A DNA stretch of 64,000 nt. Origin: Litoribacter populi. Lineage in GTDB: Bacteria > Bacteroidota > Bacteroidia > Cytophagales > Cyclobacteriaceae. The notes under the pieces were generated by a model, which had not been told where the DNA came from, did no database searches, and saw only the letters and a list, made by a program, of their open reading frames with translations. Location of the stretch: positions 1 through 64,000 of the forward strand of contig NZ_VMKN01000001.1 of assembly GCF_007483685.1 (NCBI RefSeq), written 5' to 3'. Position 1 is the first letter of the stretch; every line of letters begins with the position of its first letter. The translations under genes and the position numbers were made by a program. This document shows, one piece after another, positions 32,796 to 42,828 of the stretch.

Positions 32796-33605
32796 TTAAT
32801 TCCTTAACAATCTATTATAAAGTTTTACAAGAAGAAATTTAGGAACTAATCTTAATTGAGCCCTCATAACGAAATAAAAATAATTTCCCAGGCCTATTAA
32901 TCTCTCTCTATAGGCAATTGAAAAAAATTTCAGCTCTCTCTTATAATAAGTAAAACCATGTCTTCTCCCAATCATGTCATCCGAGCCTCTGACAAAGACC
33001 AAAACATCTTCAAGGTTATGAGTAATACAGCCAGATTTTAAAGCCCTAAACCATAAATAATAATCTTCAAAAGAAATCATAGATAAAAAGGACCCACATT
33101 TTAAAATAGAAGATTTCTTGAAACCAACCGTAACATGATTAAATGGGGATCGCCATTTCAAAAAATTATTGATTTCTTTATGAGATTTAGGAACCTTTCT
33201 AAAAACAGATAAATCACCAATATTATCTTTAAATTCTTCAATAGTTCCGCCCAAAATATCAACACTTGGGTTTCTTTTGAAAAATTCAATTTGTTTTAAA
33301 AACCTATTAGAAATAGATATATCATCGGCATCCATCCGGAAAACATATTCATAAGAACACTCTTTGAGTCCATAATGTAGAGCTGTTCCTAATCCGCTAT
33401 TTATTTTTAGTTTGACTATTTTTACAGGAGCTCTAGATTTAAATTCTAAAATTATATCTAAATTATCCTTATTAATATCCCCATCAATGACGATTACTAT
33501 TTCATTTGGCTTCAATATTTGTTGGTCATAAACAGATTCCAATGCCATTTTTAAAAACAAAGGATTATCATTTATATATACGGATATTAAAACTGAAAAT
33601 TGCAT
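32796..33605 (-). CDS. Glycosyltransferase family 2
   Basis: The 269-residue GT-A fold enzyme has S-V-L-I-S-V-Y-I-N-D near the N-terminus, E-I-V-I-V-I-D-G near 35-42, and the metal-binding D-A-D-D at about 95-98. Glycine-rich L-G-T-A-L-H-Y-G precedes it. No membrane helix is evident. It is separated from the next gene upstream by one base and is part of the glycosyltransferase block; acceptor and donor cannot be told from the sequence. Confidence 0.85.
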   Translation of the reverse strand: MQFSVLISVYINDNPLFLKMALESVYDQQILKPNEIVIVIDGDINKDNLDIILEFKSRAPVKIVKLKINSGLGTALHYGLKECSYEYVFRMDADDISISNRFLKQIEFFKRNPSVDILGGTIEEFKDNIGDLSVFRKVPKSHKEINNFLKWRSPFNHVTVGFKKSSILKCGSFLSMISFEDYYLWFRALKSGCITHNLEDVLVFVRGSDDMIGRRHGFTYYKRELKFFSIAYRERLIGLGNYFYFVMRAQLRLVPKFLLVKLYNRLLRN

Positions 33606-33606
33606 G

Positions 33607-34485
33607 TTAATTTATAACTCTAAATATTCTACGACAACCATCTATAAAACCCATACTCATATAGGAAAATCGCTCACGCCCATTTTTAAATGCAAACGGA
33701 TAAACCCCAATTTTAAAAACAATTTTTATTGCATTTGAAAGTTTCCAGTAAAAAGGGGCCTTTTCGTATAAAATTAAATAAACGGAGTTTCGGAATGCAT
33801 AATAATGTCTAAAAGGAGCTGTATTACCTACATGTAGAAAACCAAGAATTTTAACCCTACCATCACCAAGTTTATGAAAAAGTTTAGCTTTAAAATCGCG
33901 AATAATTAAATATCCTGATCTTTTAATCCTCCAACAGTATTCAAAATCTACAACATCTATAAACAAGTCTTCATTCAAACCTCCAACTTCATTATATATA
34001 TGAGAAGGAATAAGGCTCCCTGAACTTAATGTCTCAGAGACAGAAATAAGATCTTTTTCAATCATCTTTCCTTTGTTAAACTTAGGGATTGATGGTTTAA
34101 GCGAGTCAATATCATAATCCACAGGCCCAATTAAACCAATTAAATAACCTTTATTTTGAAGGAAAAAATACGATGATAACAATCGATTGATCATATTAGG
34201 GTCAATTAAACTATCTTGATCCATATGAAGAAAAAAATCAGCTCCTTCACTATACGCCATTTCCATTCCTATATTTTGAGCCTTTCCTATTCCCAAATTT
34301 TGCATTAGGTTTATAACCGTAATACTATCTTTCTTTAAATTAAGTGGATAGCTTGAATTATTTACAATAATGACTTTATAACACCCTGCAGAAATCAATC
34401 TCATAACACTATTATCCAACTTACTCAAATCGGGATTATATGTTACTATTATTGAATAAATTTTAACCTTACTTATTAATTGCAT
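33607..34485 (-). CDS. Glycosyltransferase family 2, rhamnosyltransferase type
   Basis: The 292-residue protein has I-I-V-T-Y-N-P-D at 12-19, N-L-G-I-G-K-A-Q-N near 63-71, and H-M-D-Q-D-S near 88-93. D-Q-D-S is the variant seen in rhamnosyltransferases of the RfbF/WbbL type. That would fit rfbB and rfbC in the operon, but donor identity remains inferred. Its start overlaps the end of the polymerase gene by 17 bp. Confidence 0.8.
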   Translation of the reverse strand: MQLISKVKIYSIIVTYNPDLSKLDNSVMRLISAGCYKVIIVNNSSYPLNLKKDSITVINLMQNLGIGKAQNIGMEMAYSEGADFFLHMDQDSLIDPNMINRLLSSYFFLQNKGYLIGLIGPVDYDIDSLKPSIPKFNKGKMIEKDLISVSETLSSGSLIPSHIYNEVGGLNEDLFIDVVDFEYCWRIKRSGYLIIRDFKAKLFHKLGDGRVKILGFLHVGNTAPFRHYYAFRNSVYLILYEKAPFYWKLSNAIKIVFKIGVYPFAFKNGRERFSYMSMGFIDGCRRIFRVIN

Positions 34486-35662
34486 TTTGACTAATACCTT
34501 TATTAATTTTCAAATATCGATTAAGGGAAATTAAAACAACAACCACAATTATATGAGAGGTGTCTAAAAAATAAGGATTGAAAGAGGAATAAAATAAATA
34601 TGATATATAAGTGGCTTTAACCAATGGATTAGAGAAAAATATAATAATTAACAAGATATTGAAAGAAACAAAAATTAAAAAAGGCAGGACCCCTAATTGA
34701 TTTAGAAAATAAAGTGATTGAAGTTCAAAATACACATTATCTTGATAATTTCTCCACTTTGTTTTTCTATCTACAGTATTTCCTAATCCTTTTCCAAAAA
34801 GAAAGGTGAAATTAGATTCCTTCAAATCATCTAATAAAACCTGTGCTTGATCAATCCTAACGGGGTTAGACTCTTCTGATTTTTTATCAAGTGTAGTCTC
34901 TATATAGTTCAATACAGGATTAAACATAGCTAGACTAATACAGAACAAAAAAGCAAAGGACAAAATCCAATTAATAAATTCAACTTTAACTTTTATAAAA
35001 ATAAATAAAACAAAAAAGATAAATACTCCTAAAAAAAAAGCAAAATTACCAGCAACCAGGACGCCTAATAAAGAAATAGAAGCCATTAAAAACCTTTTAA
35101 AACCCTTAAAAATAACAAGGCAGATAAAGAATGAAACTGGGAGTAAAGCATTTCCTAATAACTGAATATTATATAAATAACCATTATAAGTATATACATC
35201 ACCAAATCCATGCTCCTTAAACCAAAAGCGAACTATATTGTATGTGTCAATTGTAAAAAAATAATTTAAAATTAAATGAAATCCTATTAAAAATAAAGCT
35301 TGAAATATATTAAAAAAAAGAAACACAGATAAATACTTTTCATTAGGTTTAATAAAAAATCCTAGCATTAAAAATAATAAAATAAAGGAAAATCTAAAAA
35401 CTAAACCTAAATTATTCCCCATAAAAATAGAGTAGGGTATTAAAAATGCAATCGCTAATAAATAGAGTAAAAGTAATACTACATTATATTTATTGTTATT
35501 TTCAATAACCCATTTGAATTGAATTACAAAAAATGCAAATGTGCCCAAATTCATTATAAAAGAATACTCTTTAAAAGGAAATTGCCTAGTTAAAAAAAAG
35601 CAAATAATTACAAATAAACACAAAGAGACATTATCAATAGCCTTAGTTAAGGAAATATTCAT
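34469..35662 (-). CDS. Wzy-like O-antigen/exopolysaccharide polymerase
   Basis: From ATG 35662, one base past the stop of the upstream gene, the product is 397 residues with ten or more hydrophobic helices. A large external loop between about 250 and 320 contains the F-L-F-G-K-G-L-G motif (near 290), as in Wzy/O-antigen ligase-like proteins. A longer frame from 35686 would overlap the upstream gene. It would polymerise lipid-linked repeat units in the periplasm. No second polymerase is present in the operon. Confidence 0.75.
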   Translation of the reverse strand: MNISLTKAIDNVSLCLFVIICFFLTRQFPFKEYSFIMNLGTFAFFVIQFKWVIENNNKYNVVLLLLYLLAIAFLIPYSIFMGNNLGLVFRFSFILLFLMLGFFIKPNEKYLSVFLFFNIFQALFLIGFHLILNYFFTIDTYNIVRFWFKEHGFGDVYTYNGYLYNIQLLGNALLPVSFFICLVIFKGFKRFLMASISLLGVLVAGNFAFFLGVFIFFVLFIFIKVKVEFINWILSFAFLFCISLAMFNPVLNYIETTLDKKSEESNPVRIDQAQVLLDDLKESNFTFLFGKGLGNTVDRKTKWRNYQDNVYFELQSLYFLNQLGVLPFLIFVSFNILLIIIFFSNPLVKATYISYLFYSSFNPYFLDTSHIIVVVVLISLNRYLKINKGISQNAINK

Positions 35663-35663
35663 T

Positions 35664-36479
35664 TCAGCTATTAAAAAATCTCCCAACTATATTAACAACT
35701 GGGCGAAGCAATATTCTACCTATTTTTGAATCAATTCTATTATAAAGCTCTTTAATTCCTTGCAGTTCATGAATCAACAATAGAGGGTTTCCCAAATTTT
35801 CAATAATAAAATCTTTATGTTTTTCATAAATATAATCGAAAACTTCTTTTTTATATTTAATATTTGTTGTTCGAGCCATTGAATCCTCTCTCACTCTATA
35901 AAAAAAATGATAGCTATTTAATTGAAATACATTAGGATTATAATTCAATAGCTTCATCCAGAACTCCCAATCCTCAAAACCTTTACGCATGTTCTCATCA
36001 TACCCTCCAACTCGTTCCCAATCTTCTTTTTTGAAAAATGCAGAACAAAAAATAATATTACCACTTAAAAATCTTTTTAATGAAAACTGAGGCAAATTCC
36101 ATTTTTTATTTTGATATCCAAACAATTTTGCTTTACTATAAACAATACATGAATTTGGAATATTTTGAAAAACCTCTACAGCCTCCTTAATATAGTCTTT
36201 CGAAATCTTATCGTCGGAATCTAAAGGCAGGATCAACTCTCCGATTGAATTCATTATCCCAAAATTTCGAGCGGATGAAAGACCTCCATTTTCCTTGTGT
36301 AAAACGGTAAACCCTTCCGTTTCTAACTTAGCAAACTCTTTTAAAGTAAATAAATCATCAGAGCCATCGTTTACAATCACTATTTCAAAATTGGAATAAT
36401 TACTATTAATAACAGAGGAGATGGTTTCTTTTATATAATTTCCCTGGTTATAACATGGTATTATTACACTAACCTTCAT
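35664..36479 (-). CDS. Glycosyltransferase family 2
   Basis: From ATG 36479 the protein is 271 residues, starting MKVSVIIPCYNQGNYIKETI. E-I-V-I-V-N-D-G-S-D-D at 31-41 and L-P-L-D-S-D-D near 81-87 are the nucleotide- and metal-binding motifs. A longer upstream frame would overlap the previous gene by 65 bp and lacks the family's N-terminus, so the internal ATG is chosen (11-bp overlap). The acceptor is unknown. Confidence 0.85.
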   Translation of the reverse strand: MKVSVIIPCYNQGNYIKETISSVINSNYSNFEIVIVNDGSDDLFTLKEFAKLETEGFTVLHKENGGLSSARNFGIMNSIGELILPLDSDDKISKDYIKEAVEVFQNIPNSCIVYSKAKLFGYQNKKWNLPQFSLKRFLSGNIIFCSAFFKKEDWERVGGYDENMRKGFEDWEFWMKLLNYNPNVFQLNSYHFFYRVREDSMARTTNIKYKKEVFDYIYEKHKDFIIENLGNPLLLIHELQGIKELYNRIDSKIGRILLRPVVNIVGRFFNS

Positions 36480-37281
36480 AGAATTTACAAATAAAATAAC
36501 ATATGGAGTAACGAAATAAATTAAAAAAATCATTTTTAAGTTTCGCTAAAATTGCGAGACTTTTAAATTTCATTATTTTTTCACCTCTTCTATTGTAAGC
36601 ATTAATTTTTACTTTAAGATGCCAAATATATGCCTTTTTCTCATTTTGACCAGTTGATATGCCTTGTTCGTGAATTCTATAGTAGTATAACGGAATATTA
36701 ATAAATTTCACTGGGGCCACCTCTTCTAATTTATAATACAAATCTTGATCAACTGCTCGTATAAGGCTAGGATCAATCCCCTCAGTCATATTATAGTACT
36801 TCTTTTTAAAAGTTGCAAAATGAGATATACAGCCTTCTTTAAAAGTTAGCAAAGTCTGACCGACTGGAATCTCCTGTACATATGGAGATAAATATTTTGG
36901 TTGAAGCTGTGAATTACAATAGAATAATGTAGAATAAATAAGGGAATAATTAGGATATTCAATATGCGCTTCAAACATTTTTTGTAATGCATATTCACTT
37001 ATCGTATCATCAGGATCCACAAAGGCTAGTATTTCACCATTAGCTAATTCGCACAATCTTCTTTTTGTAAATCCACAACCTGAATTTATTTTATTTTGAT
37101 AAAGTCTTATATTAGGATAAAGATCTTTTAATTGAAGAATAATTTTTATTGAGTCATCCGTTGAACAATCATCAACAATAACAATTTCAAAATTTTGAAA
37201 CTTTTGAATAATAATGCTATTAACACATTCTTCTAAATACTTACCATTATTAAAATTTGCTATTAGTAAAGAGAACATCAT
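36469..37281 (-). CDS. Glycosyltransferase family 2
   Basis: The 270-residue protein has M-F-S-L-L-I-A-N-F-N-N-G at 2-13, E-I-V-I-V-D-D-C-S-T-D-D near 32-43, and F-V-D-P-D-D near 90-95 as metal-binding motif. It lies one base after the Wzz-like gene and overlaps the next glycosyltransferase. Very A+T-rich codon use, like its neighbours. Confidence 0.85.
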   Translation of the reverse strand: MMFSLLIANFNNGKYLEECVNSIIIQKFQNFEIVIVDDCSTDDSIKIILQLKDLYPNIRLYQNKINSGCGFTKRRLCELANGEILAFVDPDDTISEYALQKMFEAHIEYPNYSLIYSTLFYCNSQLQPKYLSPYVQEIPVGQTLLTFKEGCISHFATFKKKYYNMTEGIDPSLIRAVDQDLYYKLEEVAPVKFINIPLYYYRIHEQGISTGQNEKKAYIWHLKVKINAYNRRGEKIMKFKSLAILAKLKNDFFNLFRYSICYFICKFYEG

Positions 37282-37282
37282 A

Positions 37283-38389
37283 TTAATTTCGTATATAATC
37301 CACTATTAAACTGATTCCAATAACTAAGAAACCAATAAAAGAGCCAGCTATAAATGATAAAATTAATATCCTGAAGATGTTTGGATCAGAAGGAGAAGAA
37401 GGAATCAAAACAGGCTCAAATGCAGTAAAAACCGGTGTATCTTTCTTTAATTGAATTCGGGCTTGTTCTGCTTCCTGTTTCAAAGTATTGTAGACATTAA
37501 AAGCAATATTGAATTCAGCTTGCAATTGCTCTTCTTTAGTTCTTGCTCGTTGAGAAACAATTCCTTGATTTGCATCCCGAAAAGCAGCTAAAGTATTTTG
37601 GGCATTTTGAAAATTCAATTCAGCTTCATTAGCTCTTTCTTCAATAAACTCAACATTTCTCCGCTGTTTATTTATTTGGTACTCTGTAACATATTGTATG
37701 ATTCGTTCTTCGACTACAGTATTTAATTCTGCAGCAACCCGAGGATCAGAATTTTTAACCTTAAGAGTAATTTTCCTTTTATCAATATCAATATCAATCC
37801 GATCTTTTAAAAGACCTATCGCATATCCCTCTTCAGGCAAAAGAACGGAAATTGTATTGTTAGACTCAGATATAATTGGGGTCTCTAAAGAAGTTTTTAC
37901 TTCAGATTTAGACAAAGATTTTTTAATTACATTTGGAATTTTTCGGAAAAAATTAATGAATTTTTTAATGGCATGATCAGGCCTATCCTCCAAGTAAAAT
38001 TGTTGAATAGACATGGTTTTATCTTTTGTGCTAAAATAGAATTCCTCTTTGATCAATCCTAAAAGAAATGGTCTACTCTGAATTATTTCAGGATAAAATT
38101 CTGGAGTGAGTGATACTTGAGTTCCAGAACCTTGAAGATTCAAACCTGCTATTCCTGCTAAATTTCCTAATTGACCTATACCACCTAATTGATTATTTGG
38201 ACTGTACTCAGATAATATAACAGTAGTAGCTTCGTACTCGGTAGTAGATGTAAGCGAAATAATTAGTCCTCCAATAATGAAAACACAAACAGATATTACG
38301 AGAATGATCCACTTTTTAAATACCAAAAGTATAAGATCAACTAATTTAATTTTATCACCCGAAAACACTTGCCTTACTGACGTACCCAT
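37283..38389 (-). CDS. Wzz/GumC-type polysaccharide chain-length determinant
   Basis: The 368-residue protein has an N-terminal cytoplasmic stretch, a membrane helix (about 28-50), a periplasmic domain with a coiled-coil part (about 240-300) and a second membrane helix (about 340-362). That is the layout of Wzz and of polysaccharide co-polymerases without a tyrosine-kinase domain. It sets polymer length together with the Wzy-like protein. A Gly/Leu-rich insert (N-Q-L-G-G-I-G-Q-L-G-N-L-A-G) near 68-85 resembles the Bacteroidota subtype. Confidence 0.85.
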   Translation of the reverse strand: MGTSVRQVFSGDKIKLVDLILLVFKKWIILVISVCVFIIGGLIISLTSTTEYEATTVILSEYSPNNQLGGIGQLGNLAGIAGLNLQGSGTQVSLTPEFYPEIIQSRPFLLGLIKEEFYFSTKDKTMSIQQFYLEDRPDHAIKKFINFFRKIPNVIKKSLSKSEVKTSLETPIISESNNTISVLLPEEGYAIGLLKDRIDIDIDKRKITLKVKNSDPRVAAELNTVVEERIIQYVTEYQINKQRRNVEFIEERANEAELNFQNAQNTLAAFRDANQGIVSQRARTKEEQLQAEFNIAFNVYNTLKQEAEQARIQLKKDTPVFTAFEPVLIPSSPSDPNIFRILILSFIAGSFIGFLVIGISLIVDYIRN

Positions 38390-38414
38390 ATTAAATTTTA
38401 TTGAAACCTAATAA

Positions 38415-39305
38415 TTATATTGGATTTTTAACTGAATAGTAACCTTTTTTAATTTTTCTAATAGTTAAAAAGGTTTTAAAATAATAAACTGGAAATAATG
38501 GAAGATTCCTTAAATTTAAAGAATACAAATTCTTAGAAAACTCAATTGTAAAATTTTTCAGCATCTCAAATTTATTCACTTTCCCATACCTGAAAAATTC
38601 TAGCAAAGCAATTCGATACTGTGCTAGATAAGGTTTAAAATATTTATTATCAGCCCTATGTTGAGGCCTATCATGTATAATAAATAGATTTGGGTCAATA
38701 CATATCGAATAGCCTGCTTTTTTTAATCTAGATACATATTCATCATCTTCTCCATAATGAGGAAAAACAGGGTGAAAATAGCCAATTTTTTTAATAATTT
38801 CAGCTTTTATTAACCAAGCAGCTGCATTAACAAAATTAGTTGGGTAGTAATCCTCCAAATTTCCCGTAAAATAACTTCCTAACAAATCTGGCGTAAATTC
38901 GGGTCTAACATATTCATAAAAGGCAAAGTCAAAATCTTTTTTATTACCGGCTAAATGAATGGGAGATAATATACCGATTTTATTTCCTTTATTTAAAATT
39001 TTTATTGAATTATCTAAAGACCCTCTATATAAATACGCATCTTGATTTAATAAAAAAATAAATTCTGCATTATTATCTAAAGCTATCTTAATTCCAATAT
39101 TATTAGCTTTTCCAAAACCTAGATTTTTTTCGGACTTAATTAATAGAACCTCTTTAAATGAACGATCAAGTAACTCAATAGTTCCATCTTCAGAACCATT
39201 ATCTATGACAATAACTTTATAATTAAAATCAGACTTTTTTAAACTATTCAGACATTCAGAAATCCAATTATATCCATTAAACGTTACAATAATTACATAA
39301 AGCAT
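38415..39305 (-). CDS. Glycosyltransferase family 2, rhamnosyltransferase-like
   Basis: The 296-residue protein has V-I-I-V-T-F-N-G-Y-N at 4-13, V-I-D-N-G-S-E-D near 34-41, N-L-G-F-G-K-A-N-N and F-L-L-N-Q-D-A near 86-92, the N-Q-D variant of WbbL-type rhamnosyltransferases. A basic helix lies near the C-terminus. Located between the DUF616-type gene and the Wzz gene. Confidence 0.82.
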   Translation of the reverse strand: MLYVIIVTFNGYNWISECLNSLKKSDFNYKVIVIDNGSEDGTIELLDRSFKEVLLIKSEKNLGFGKANNIGIKIALDNNAEFIFLLNQDAYLYRGSLDNSIKILNKGNKIGILSPIHLAGNKKDFDFAFYEYVRPEFTPDLLGSYFTGNLEDYYPTNFVNAAAWLIKAEIIKKIGYFHPVFPHYGEDDEYVSRLKKAGYSICIDPNLFIIHDRPQHRADNKYFKPYLAQYRIALLEFFRYGKVNKFEMLKNFTIEFSKNLYSLNLRNLPLFPVYYFKTFLTIRKIKKGYYSVKNPI

Positions 39306-39326
39306 ATTAAAGTTATTATTCTTATG

Positions 39327-40136
39327 TTAAGTACCTTTCGTGAAATATAAATTTTTGTATAAAAAATTTATAACTCTAAATTTAAAAAAAATAACTTTCC
39401 AGAAAAAACCGTCTATTTGCCTATGGAAAACGTAATCTTTTAAATCATAAAATAGAGGTTGCTTTTTTCGATGACTAATCTTTTTAAAGTATTTATTATC
39501 TATTGAAGCTGCAAATGGAAAACGCTTAATCGACAAGCCCGACAACCAAATTAAGTATGGCAGACTTATCTGGTCCCTTTTACTATATTTTTCTAAATGC
39601 TCCCACCACAATTGCATTAAATTTTGAATCTGGATATTACCATGGCAACGAATCAAAATGTTATTTTCAGTCAAAGGAAAGTTTAATGGCATACCAGTCA
39701 AAATATAATCCTTATATTGATTCTCAATACACAACAAATCTTTTTCCGAGAATTTATTTAACTTTTTGCAGGCTACTATTTCCTCATGAATATTTTTTCT
39801 CTCGGGATGTAATGGACAGCCCATCAAATAATTATTTTTTTGTAAGGAACTGACTAGCTCCCTTAAGTCATTAAGAATCCTAATATTTCCATCTACATAT
39901 ATTGACCATTTATATTGGTCCATAAACTTATGGGGAAAAATCTTTAGGTATCTATTTATAAGATTGCCTGGCAAATTGGAAATAGATTTAGGTATAGGAC
40001 GTACTTCCCAATTATTATGAAAACCTTTATAGGAATCAGAAAAACAAATATAATCCACATTATCAGACAAGACTAAAGGGGGTAAAAGCCAATCGTAATT
40101 ATCAGTAATGCAAGTATAAACAACAAATTTATCCAA
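39327..40136 (-). CDS. DUF616-type glycosyltransferase (TOD1/MUCI70-like)
   Basis: The 269-residue protein starts VVYTCITDNYDWL, then shows Y-I-C-F-S-D near 29-34, R-Y-L-K-I-F-P-H near 63-70, S-I-Y-V-D-G-N near 78-84 (the D-x-D/N-type metal site) and C-P-L-H-P-E-R near 106-112, all typical of the DUF616 glycosyltransferase domain. Sugar specificity is unknown. It is one of two GT-A-like genes here that are not GT2. Confidence 0.75.
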   Translation of the reverse strand: MDKFVVYTCITDNYDWLLPPLVLSDNVDYICFSDSYKGFHNNWEVRPIPKSISNLPGNLINRYLKIFPHKFMDQYKWSIYVDGNIRILNDLRELVSSLQKNNYLMGCPLHPERKNIHEEIVACKKLNKFSEKDLLCIENQYKDYILTGMPLNFPLTENNILIRCHGNIQIQNLMQLWWEHLEKYSKRDQISLPYLIWLSGLSIKRFPFAASIDNKYFKKISHRKKQPLFYDLKDYVFHRQIDGFFWKVIFFKFRVINFLYKNLYFTKGT

Positions 40137-40151
40137 ACCAGATTTATTAAT

Positions 40152-41009
40152 TTAAAACTTTGAGATCAAATTATTAAACATATACTTAACCCAGCAGCTA
40201 AATTTTTCGGAAGAAAACCAAAAATTCTGATTAAACCTACCCAGTCCCCATCTTTCATCAATAATTCGATCAACTTCTTTTTCACTTAATTTTTCCAGTT
40301 TCCTCCATTCTTCTTTTAAAAAATTGTCATTTCTTGAAGTATATTTTATCACTTTACTAGAAAAGGCAAGTTCAGCCCCATATAAGGCTTCTTTCCTTCT
40401 TCTATCTCCACATAAATTAGATTGTAAATAGACTTGGTATAAAAGATCATAGTGAAATAAAGATCGAGATATGTTAATTACTTTTCGATCTTTTTGAAGA
40501 AATTTTAAAGCTCTATGAAAACCAAATTGAAATGCTTGTTCTGATGAAGGATTGGGTGAGTGTTTTGCTATCGGGCTAGGGTTATCCCAAACCAATTTCT
40601 TATTTCCTGGGAAGTTTGGTAATGGATCTGTAAATAAGGGATCATTTGTATTTGTCCAAGTGCACTTATTACTGTAGACATGTAAACCCATAATAGCCTT
40701 TTGAGAATACCAATCAAATACCGAAAATGTAGCATGATCCACATCTGTATGTTCTAGAAAAAAAGTTTGTATTTGCTTTAAACTATGATGGGAAAATAGA
40801 ATCATATCTGCATCTATTTTAACAAAAAGATCATAGTTCAGACTTTCAGATTGGATTTTTTCGTATAGTTGGTCGTGTGCTTCTTTTTTTGCTAAATCTT
40901 TAATGTGGAATATTTTATAATTTACATCCCTTTGAGAATTTACAACCCGCATGCACTCTTCTAACTCATTTTCACCAGAAGAAACAATTATTACCAAAAA
41001 TTTAAGCAT
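40152..41009 (-). CDS. Glycosyltransferase-like protein, GT-A fold
   Basis: The 285-residue protein has V-I-I-V-S-S-G-E-N near the N-terminus and D-L-F-V-K-I-D-A-D-M near 59-68, a D-x-D motif of GT-A enzymes, then a region rich in aromatic residues. Similarity to a defined GT family was not recognised. Its position right after the ABC flippase gene and before the other transferases makes a polysaccharide role likely. Confidence 0.6.
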   Translation of the reverse strand: MLKFLVIIVSSGENELEECMRVVNSQRDVNYKIFHIKDLAKKEAHDQLYEKIQSESLNYDLFVKIDADMILFSHHSLKQIQTFFLEHTDVDHATFSVFDWYSQKAIMGLHVYSNKCTWTNTNDPLFTDPLPNFPGNKKLVWDNPSPIAKHSPNPSSEQAFQFGFHRALKFLQKDRKVINISRSLFHYDLLYQVYLQSNLCGDRRRKEALYGAELAFSSKVIKYTSRNDNFLKEEWRKLEKLSEKEVDRIIDERWGLGRFNQNFWFSSEKFSCWVKYMFNNLISKF

Positions 41010-41025
41010 ACAATCAATAATTTAA

Positions 41026-42828
41026 TTAAACTTCCTGAAAATTAACCATTTGCTTAAATTTCAAAGAAGATTGAAGCAAGTAGTCAAAACTTCCAATTGC
41101 ATCAATAGATCCTTTATTTAAAACAACCACTTTGTCTGCACTTCTTATAGTTGATAACCTATGAGCCACAATAAGAATAGTAAATTTCCCGGTTAAAGCT
41201 TCAATATTATCTTGAATAGACCTTTCAGTTTCAGTATCTAAGGCAGATGTGGCTTCATCCATTATTAAGACATCTATATCTTTAAATAGTTCTCTAGCGA
41301 TAGAAATTCTTTGCTTTTGCCCTCCACTAACCATTATACCATTGTTTCCTAGGAGTTCATTTTCCTGCATAGGTAAAGATTTAATAAAATCAGCCAAAGC
41401 AGCTTTTTCTAAAGCATACCAAAATTTCTCAATATTTCTTTTGGATTTTTCCGCCCAATGCGTCACATTATTATATATCGTATCAGAATATACTACAGGT
41501 TCTTGAGTTATATAACCAATCCTTTTCTGAAAACTTTCAATATTCAAATTTTTATAAGAATTTTCACCTAAATACACTTCACCAATATCTGCAGGAAGCA
41601 ATCCCGCAATTAAATTTACTATAGTACTTTTTCCACTACCACTTTCTCCAACAAATGCATAAGTCTTATTTACAATAATATCTAAATTAATATTATTTAA
41701 AACTTTTTCTGTATTATAAGAGAATGAAACATTTCGTAGAGATATATTTTCTTTAATTTGATTTACACTGATGGAGCCTGTTACTTCTTCATTATTCTTT
41801 AAATTTTTCATGAATTTATTCATATTATCAAGAGCTCCTGACATATTTAAAAAATAATTCCAATGATTTTGAACCTCCACCAATGCATTTAATGCTCGGT
41901 AAAAAAACAAAAGGCTAAGTATTAGTACACTCAGATTTTCACCAAAATAACTGACTTGAATTAAAATCACTACTACAACTACAAACATTACTAATGGCTC
42001 TCTTGTAGATAAAAGAATTGAATTATACAAGCCAATTTTTCTATTTGCCTCTTCTATATAATCAATAGAGTGCTTTAATTTTAATCCAAAATTTTTGATA
42101 AATCCTGTAGCTTTAAGATATTTAAAGAAAGAAACCTTTTGAATGAGTAGTCCTTGAAATCCATGTCCACCTTTGGAAATCTTTTTTGACGTTTCTTTAG
42201 TTTTCTCAAATATTTTTTTATAAACAAAATTAGAACATCCTCCCCCTACTGCTACCAGGAGAGCAAATTGAGGATTGGTAACAAATGCTAATACAAAATA
42301 TACTAAAACTAAAATCCCAGCCTGAATAGATAAAAAATATCCTCTGTAAGCATTTGATACTCTTCCTACTTCTCCACCCAAAGTGTTTTGAATCTCTCCT
42401 GCATCTGATTTTACAAAACTTTTAAAGCTAAAATTTGAAAGTAAATCAACATTTTCATATCTAATTTTCTTTATAAAGTACTGTTGAGTATGAACGTTGT
42501 AATATGATTCAAGAAATTTAAACACCCCTTTCAATGTAAAAAAAACAAGAATAATGCTTAGTACCGAGACAAGAGATAAAGGTATACCTAAGGCTTCAAC
42601 ACCTGTTAAAATAAAGCCCATACCTCCCAAACCTGAGTCTGCATCACTGACGTTCCCATCAACAATATGTAATAATGGAAGAAACATAGCTAATCCAAAC
42701 CCATCTAAAACACCAACTAAAAGGCTTAAACCTAAAGTTATAAAAATCCTATATCTCAAATGATTATAGAAAAAAGTAAAATGAATTAAATTTTTTTTCA
42801 CGAAGGAATTTATCATTTTCATAATCAT
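41026..42828 (-). CDS. ABC transporter, fused permease and ATPase (PglK/MsbA-like flippase)
   Basis: The start is taken as ATG 42828, overlapping the SLBB gene stop as ATGA, giving 600 residues; a longer frame from 42900 would run inside the upstream gene. Six membrane helices (about 1-330) precede the ATPase domain: Walker A G-E-S-G-S-G-K-S-T, signature V-S-G-G-Q-K-Q-R, Walker B V-L-I-M-D-E-A-T-S. As no Wzx is encoded, this half-transporter is the likely flippase for the lipid-linked repeat unit. Confidence 0.88.
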   Translation of the reverse strand: MIMKMINSFVKKNLIHFTFFYNHLRYRIFITLGLSLLVGVLDGFGLAMFLPLLHIVDGNVSDADSGLGGMGFILTGVEALGIPLSLVSVLSIILVFFTLKGVFKFLESYYNVHTQQYFIKKIRYENVDLLSNFSFKSFVKSDAGEIQNTLGGEVGRVSNAYRGYFLSIQAGILVLVYFVLAFVTNPQFALLVAVGGGCSNFVYKKIFEKTKETSKKISKGGHGFQGLLIQKVSFFKYLKATGFIKNFGLKLKHSIDYIEEANRKIGLYNSILLSTREPLVMFVVVVVILIQVSYFGENLSVLILSLLFFYRALNALVEVQNHWNYFLNMSGALDNMNKFMKNLKNNEEVTGSISVNQIKENISLRNVSFSYNTEKVLNNINLDIIVNKTYAFVGESGSGKSTIVNLIAGLLPADIGEVYLGENSYKNLNIESFQKRIGYITQEPVVYSDTIYNNVTHWAEKSKRNIEKFWYALEKAALADFIKSLPMQENELLGNNGIMVSGGQKQRISIARELFKDIDVLIMDEATSALDTETERSIQDNIEALTGKFTILIVAHRLSTIRSADKVVVLNKGSIDAIGSFDYLLQSSLKFKQMVNFQEV